The notes below the pieces were generated by a model. That model saw only the letters and a program-made list of their open reading frames with translations. It ran no database searches and was not told the DNA's origin. Positions 5,853 through 9,009 of a stretch of 9,009 nucleotides of DNA are shown one piece after another. A program made the translations under genes and the position numbers. Numbering within the stretch: position 1 is the first letter of the stretch; every line of letters starts with the position of its first letter. The DNA is taken from the NCBI GenBank assembly GCA_002329575.1, contig DCTK01000102.1:1-9009 (forward strand), read 5' to 3'. This DNA is from Sutterella sp. UBA1442. GTDB taxonomy: Bacteria; Pseudomonadota; Gammaproteobacteria; Burkholderiales; Burkholderiaceae_F.

Positions 5853-7589
5853 TTAACCTTGAACAATCTTCGAGACAATGTTTTCGAGCTTTACCATCTG
5901 CTTTTCTTTCACATTGCGACGGTACTTATACTCCACTTCACCGGTCTTCAAGCCGCGCTCGCCGACTACAATGCAGTGAGGCACCCCGATCAATTCCCAC
6001 TCAGCAAACATAACACCGGGACGCATATCGCGATCATCGAGAATAACATCAACGCCAGCTGCTTTTAAGTCTTCGTAGAGCTTATCGGCCGTTTCGCGAA
6101 CAAGTTCACTCTTGCCGTAATTCATCGGACAGATCACTGTAGAGAACGGAGCAATCGATTCGGGCCAAATGATGCCTTGCTCATCGTGACCTTGTTCAAT
6201 CGCGGCACCTAAAAGACGCGTAACACCGATCCCATAGCAACCCATTTCGAGTACCTTGGGTTTACCGTTTTCATCCAAGAACGTTGCATTTAATGCTTCG
6301 GAATATTTCGTACCCAGATAGAAAACATGACCGACTTCAATGCCGCGTTGCAATTTGATGGTCCCTTTACCGTCGGGCGAAGCATCGCCTTCAACCACGT
6401 TGCGGAGATCTGCAACTTTGGGCTCAGGCAAATCCCGTCCCCAGTTAACACCCATGATGTGGAAGCCTTCCTCATTAGCACCGCAAATAAAGTCACTCAT
6501 ATTTGCCGCCGTAGAGTCAGCGTAGACAACAATGTCTTCGCTAATTCCGACAGGGCCTAAGTAACCGGGTTTGCTACCGAATGCAGTTTGAATTTCACTA
6601 TCGGTTGCGAAGCGGAAACCCTCTTTGAGTTCGGGCAAATGACCGGCCTTCACTTCATTTAAATCATGATCGGCACGCAACAAGATCATGACGATTTGTG
6701 CAGGTAACGGTTCGCCCTTTTCATTGACGCGATCTGCAGCCAAAATAACAGACTTCATGGAACGAGTCAGCTCAACGCCCAACAACTCCACAACATCTTC
6801 ACACTTCTCACGGCCCGGAGTCGGAACCTTTTGCATGGCTTGGGTCGGCTCTGCTCGCTTTTCAATGACAGAGAAAGCCGGGGCCAATTCAATATTGGCG
6901 GCAAAGTCACTATCAGGACAGTACGCAATTAAGTCTTCACCGGTATCGGCAATCACTTGGAACTCATGCGAACGATCCCCACCGATAGAGCCCGTATCAG
7001 CGGCCACAGCACGGAACGTAAGACCTAAGCGAGTAAAGATGCGTTGATACGCTTCGTACATCTTGTCGTAAGACTTCAATGCGCCTTCCTGATCGCGGTC
7101 AAAGGAATAGGCATCCTTCATCGAGAATTCACGACCGCGCATCACACCGAAGCGAGGACGACGTTCATCACGGAATTTCGTTTGGATTTGATAGAAATTC
7201 ACGGGCAGCTGGCGCCAAGAGTGAATTTCTTGACGAGCAAAATCCGTAATGACCTCTTCGGAAGTCGGCTGAATCACAAAGTCACGAGCATGACGGTCTT
7301 TGAATCGAAGCAATTCCGGACCGTACTTTTCCCAACGACCAGACTCTTGCCACAATTCTGCCGGTTGCACCATCGGCAATAACAATTCAATGGCACCTGC
7401 ACGATCCATTTCCTCACGGATAATGTTCTCGATCTTACGAATCGAACGCAAGCCCATCGGCATATAGGTATATACACCGGCAGCAATCTTTTTAATCATG
7501 CCGGCTCGAATCATTAATTGCTGGCTGACAATATCAGCATCAGCAGGCGCTTCTTTTAACGTCGAAATAAAAAAGGAACGTGCACGCAT
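5853..7589 (-). CDS. proS: Prolyl-tRNA synthetase (bacterial type, with editing insertion)
   Basis: ProS charges tRNA-Pro with proline in the cytoplasm. The 578-residue product matches the bacterial class II form (E. coli 572). It begins with the conserved N-terminal segment around the first 20 residues. Motif 1 lies around [16 protein letters not shown] (65-80), TSEE is at 109-112, and motif 2 is [10 protein letters not shown] (139-148) followed by [13 protein letters not shown] (151-163). The INS editing domain, which clears mischarged alanyl-tRNA, fills about 224-407 and keeps the Lys279 position known from E. coli. Motif 3, [13 protein letters not shown] (450-462), holds the conserved Arg458. 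The anticodon-binding domain occupies about 480-578 ([20 protein letters not shown]). The ribosome binding site is weak (GAGA about 8 bases before ATG). It is divergent from rppH. Confidence 0.98.
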   Translation of the reverse strand: MRARSFFISTLKEAPADADIVSQQLMIRAGMIKKIAAGVYTYMPMGLRSIRKIENIIREEMDRAGAIELLLPMVQPAELWQESGRWEKYGPELLRFKDRHARDFVIQPTSEEVITDFARQEIHSWRQLPVNFYQIQTKFRDERRPRFGVMRGREFSMKDAYSFDRDQEGALKSYDKMYEAYQRIFTRLGLTFRAVAADTGSIGGDRSHEFQVIADTGEDLIAYCPDSDFAANIELAPAFSVIEKRAEPTQAMQKVPTPGREKCEDVVELLGVELTRSMKSVILAADRVNEKGEPLPAQIVMILLRADHDLNEVKAGHLPELKEGFRFATDSEIQTAFGSKPGYLGPVGISEDIVVYADSTAANMSDFICGANEEGFHIMGVNWGRDLPEPKVADLRNVVEGDASPDGKGTIKLQRGIEVGHVFYLGTKYSEALNATFLDENGKPKVLEMGCYGIGVTRLLGAAIEQGHDEQGIIWPESIAPFSTVICPMNYGKSELVRETADKLYEDLKAAGVDVILDDRDMRPGVMFAEWELIGVPHCIVVGERGLKTGEVEYKYRRNVKEKQMVKLENIVSKIVQG

Positions 7590-7689
7590 TGTTTTCTCAC
7601 AGATTAAGGTACAATTTTTTCATTGTGCACTTTTTACCATGCTTTTGGTAAAAGTGAAAAGAGAATTTTAGAAGATTTTGAGGCCTAAG
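7590..7689. promoter_or_regulatory. Divergent promoter region between proS and rppH
   Basis: These 100 AT-rich bases must contain the start signals for both divergent genes. No convincing -35/-10 pair could be fixed on either strand. The main structure is an imperfect inverted repeat at 7628-7656; a small ACAAT/ATTGT repeat (7611-7626 region) lies between it and proS. Confidence 0.5.
7628..7656. repeat. Imperfect inverted repeat in the proS-rppH divergent region
   Basis: CACTTTTTACCA (7628-7639) and TGGTAAAAGTG (7646-7656) are complementary along 11 pairs with one bulged T, around a 6-base centre. There is no U tract on either exit side, so it is not an evident terminator. It could be an operator or an mRNA leader hairpin, depending on where transcription starts. 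Confidence 0.55.
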
Positions 7690-8211
7690 ATGTTGGACAG
7701 TGATGGATACCGTCCTAATGTCGGGATTATTCTTGCCAATTCCGACAACAAAGTATTTTGGGCCAAACGTATTCGCAAGCCTGCATGGCAGTTCCCGCAA
7801 GGGGGTGTCGATGAGGGAGAAGGACTCGAAGATGCGCTGATGCGCGAGTTAAACGAAGAAATCGGCTTGTCGCCCGAGGATGTGCAAATTATTGCGCATA
7901 CCAAAGATTGGCTCTATTACGATGTACCGGAGCCTTTCCGCCGTGCCGATCGAAGCGTTTACCGTGGCCAGAAGCAAATTTGGTTCTTACTACGTTTGGT
8001 TGGACCGGAAACGAAAATTAATTTGTACGCAAGCTCCACGCCCGAATTTGATGCTTGGCGCTGGAATGATTACTGGGTACCGTTGCGCGATGTCATCGAC
8101 TTTAAACACGATGTTTATCGCAAAGCACTTGAGGCACTTGCGCCTCACTTGTTCGGAACATCCGACAGACGAGCAAAACCCAGTCCTGATTGGCTTTTCT
8201 ACGGTTTCTAA
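7690..8211 (+). CDS. rppH: RNA pyrophosphohydrolase RppH (Nudix hydrolase)
   Basis: RppH removes pyrophosphate from triphosphorylated RNA 5' ends and so triggers RNase E-dependent mRNA decay. The product is 173 residues (E. coli 176). It has the family start DGYRPNVGI (5-13) and WQFPQGG (33-39). A complete Nudix box spans 38-60 in the pattern G-x5-E-x7-RELNEEIGL, with metal-binding Glu53, Glu56 and Glu57. [20 protein letters not shown] and the FKHDVYR motif complete the RppH signature and separate it from other Nudix enzymes. The ATG at 7690 is preferred over a TTG 12 bases earlier because homology begins there and GAGG (7680-7683) is well spaced. Divergence from proS is a common betaproteobacterial arrangement. 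Confidence 0.96.
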   Translation: MLDSDGYRPNVGIILANSDNKVFWAKRIRKPAWQFPQGGVDEGEGLEDALMRELNEEIGLSPEDVQIIAHTKDWLYYDVPEPFRRADRSVYRGQKQIWFLLRLVGPETKINLYASSTPEFDAWRWNDYWVPLRDVIDFKHDVYRKALEALAPHLFGTSDRRAKPSPDWLFYGF

Positions 8212-8221
8212 TACCGTTACC

Positions 8222-8254
8222 CTTCGGGGCGCTAAACGCGCCCCGAAGTCTTTT
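8222..8254 (+). terminator. Rho-independent terminator of rppH
   Basis: CTTCGGGGCGC (8222-8232) pairs perfectly with GCGCCCCGAAG (8238-8248) around the loop TAAAC. TCTTTT follows. The stem is the most GC-rich structure in the window. On the opposite strand no U tract follows the stem, so it seems directed to rppH rather than to the convergent peptidase gene. Confidence 0.88.
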
Positions 8255-8270
8255 AAACATTGAACCTTCC

Positions 8271-9009
8271 CTACTTTTCTACCTTCTGAGTCAAGGCCTT
8301 AAATTCCGCAATATAACTGCAGGCCTGATCTAAACACTGATTCCAGAAATCCGGTTTACTTGCATCAAAACCCATGTGCTTAGCAATGAGCTCATCCACG
8401 GTCATTCTGCCCGTATCACGCAAGAAATCACGATAAAAATCCGGGAAAGTTTCTCCTCGTTTTTGTTGCTCACGCAACAAACCTTGGGAGATCAGATAGC
8501 CGATCGTGTAGGCATAGTTGTAGATATATTGATCGGTCATGTAAAAATGAGGCTTGTAACACCAAAGGTACTCGTCGCAATCTTCAATAGCCTCACCCAT
8601 ATACTCTTTCCAGGCACTTTGCATCATTGCTTCAGCTTCGGCCTGCGTCACAAGAGCATTCTGGCGCCGTTCGATGTAACGTTGTTCAAAACTCATACGC
8701 ACGGGTAACTGCAAGCAGAAATTGGCACAACTGAGCAACTCTTGCCAGAGAATCGTTAAGCGTTCAGTATCGTCTGTTGCGTGACCGGCACAATAACGAC
8801 GTACGGCCGCTTCGTTAAAGGTGCTGGCAACTTCTGTTAACGTCATGGGGAATTCCGTTTGATTGGTCGGCATATCACGCATGACCCAATAGTGAAATGC
8901 GTGTCCCAACTCGTGAGCTTGTTGTAGCACAGAGCCGAAACTTCCCAAATATGTTGTAAAAACTCTCGGTTGTTTTAATCGATTAAAGCGCGAATAGAAT
9001 GCACCTCCG
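8271..9009 (-). CDS. M3-family zinc oligoendopeptidase (PepF-like), C-terminal part
   Basis: The frame stays open to the window edge, giving 245 visible C-terminal residues; the N-terminal part, probably more than half, lies beyond base 9009. The metalloprotease motif HELGH is at 8901-8915, with zinc ligands in the two His and the catalytic Glu. The third ligand is probably the Glu of LTEVASTFNE, 23 residues after the second His, as in the oligoendopeptidase F group of family M3. The C-terminal helix YIYNYAYTIGYL also fits that family. Visible upstream of the motif is GGAFYSRF and RVFTTYLGSFG, also PepF-like. These cytoplasmic enzymes cut short peptides. The gene is convergent with rppH. No precise ortholog symbol is assigned. 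Confidence 0.9.
   Translation of the reverse strand, partial: GGAFYSRFNRLKQPRVFTTYLGSFGSVLQQAHELGHAFHYWVMRDMPTNQTEFPMTLTEVASTFNEAAVRRYCAGHATDDTERLTILWQELLSCANFCLQLPVRMSFEQRYIERRQNALVTQAEAEAMMQSAWKEYMGEAIEDCDEYLWCYKPHFYMTDQYIYNYAYTIGYLISQGLLREQQKRGETFPDFYRDFLRDTGRMTVDELIAKHMGFDASKPDFWNQCLDQACSYIAEFKALTQKVEK

Noticed and set aside
5654..6013. 119-residue + strand open frame across the end of the HU gene, the terminator and the end of proS
   Set aside because: It overlaps two clear genes and reads through a strong terminator hairpin.
8901..8948. TTG start at 8948 for the M3 peptidase
   Set aside because: The frame continues without stop to the window edge and the upstream residues (RVFTTYLGSFG) match the family, so the gene is longer and cut off.
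1..9009. Search for CRISPR arrays, insertion sequences, integrase or attachment sites, toxin-antitoxin and phage-defence genes
   Set aside because: Every sizeable gene but one is a recognised housekeeping type, and the only tandem repeats are within the tolA coding region.

Overview
The window reads as an ordinary, gene-dense bacterial chromosome segment. Gene content and order point to a proteobacterium: ruvC-ruvA-ruvB-ybgC-tolQ-tolR-tolA in one direction, and proS divergent from rppH. The second pairing and the style of TolA (Pro-Glu stretch, then a charged helix, then a TonB-like end) suggest a betaproteobacterium. Moderate base composition makes a host-associated Burkholderiales lineage such as the Sutterellaceae plausible, but this is inference. 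No mobile element, CRISPR array, rRNA or tRNA was seen.

Bases 1-5216, + strand: one long probable operon. It opens inside ruvC and runs through ruvA (ATGA overlap) and ruvB (Holliday-junction branch migration and resolution). It continues with ybgC (hotdog thioesterase) and tolQ, tolR and tolA (proton-driven inner-membrane part of the Tol-Pal envelope system). It ends with an unrecognised 190-residue protein where tolB and pal would usually stand. Gaps are 2 to 31 bases, and a clear intrinsic terminator follows the unknown gene. TolA carries ten copies of an 18-bp in-frame repeat, and a 10-bp perfect stem encloses its stop codon.

Bases 5217-5784: an AT-rich intergenic region with helically spaced A and T tracts, a 14-bp palindrome and a plausible promoter leads to a gene for the nucleoid protein HU. 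A perfect 15-bp inverted repeat then separates HU from the convergent proS and should terminate both.

Bases 5853-9009: proS (prolyl-tRNA synthetase with its editing domain, - strand) and rppH (RNA 5' pyrophosphohydrolase, + strand) diverge from a 100-base region containing an imperfect inverted repeat. rppH ends at a strong GC-rich terminator. Convergent to it is the C-terminal part of an M3-family zinc oligopeptidase, cut by the window end.

Most genes are housekeeping. The best candidates for something undescribed are the unknown gene in the tolB-pal slot, the repeat-built TolA stalk, and the hairpin over the tolA stop.
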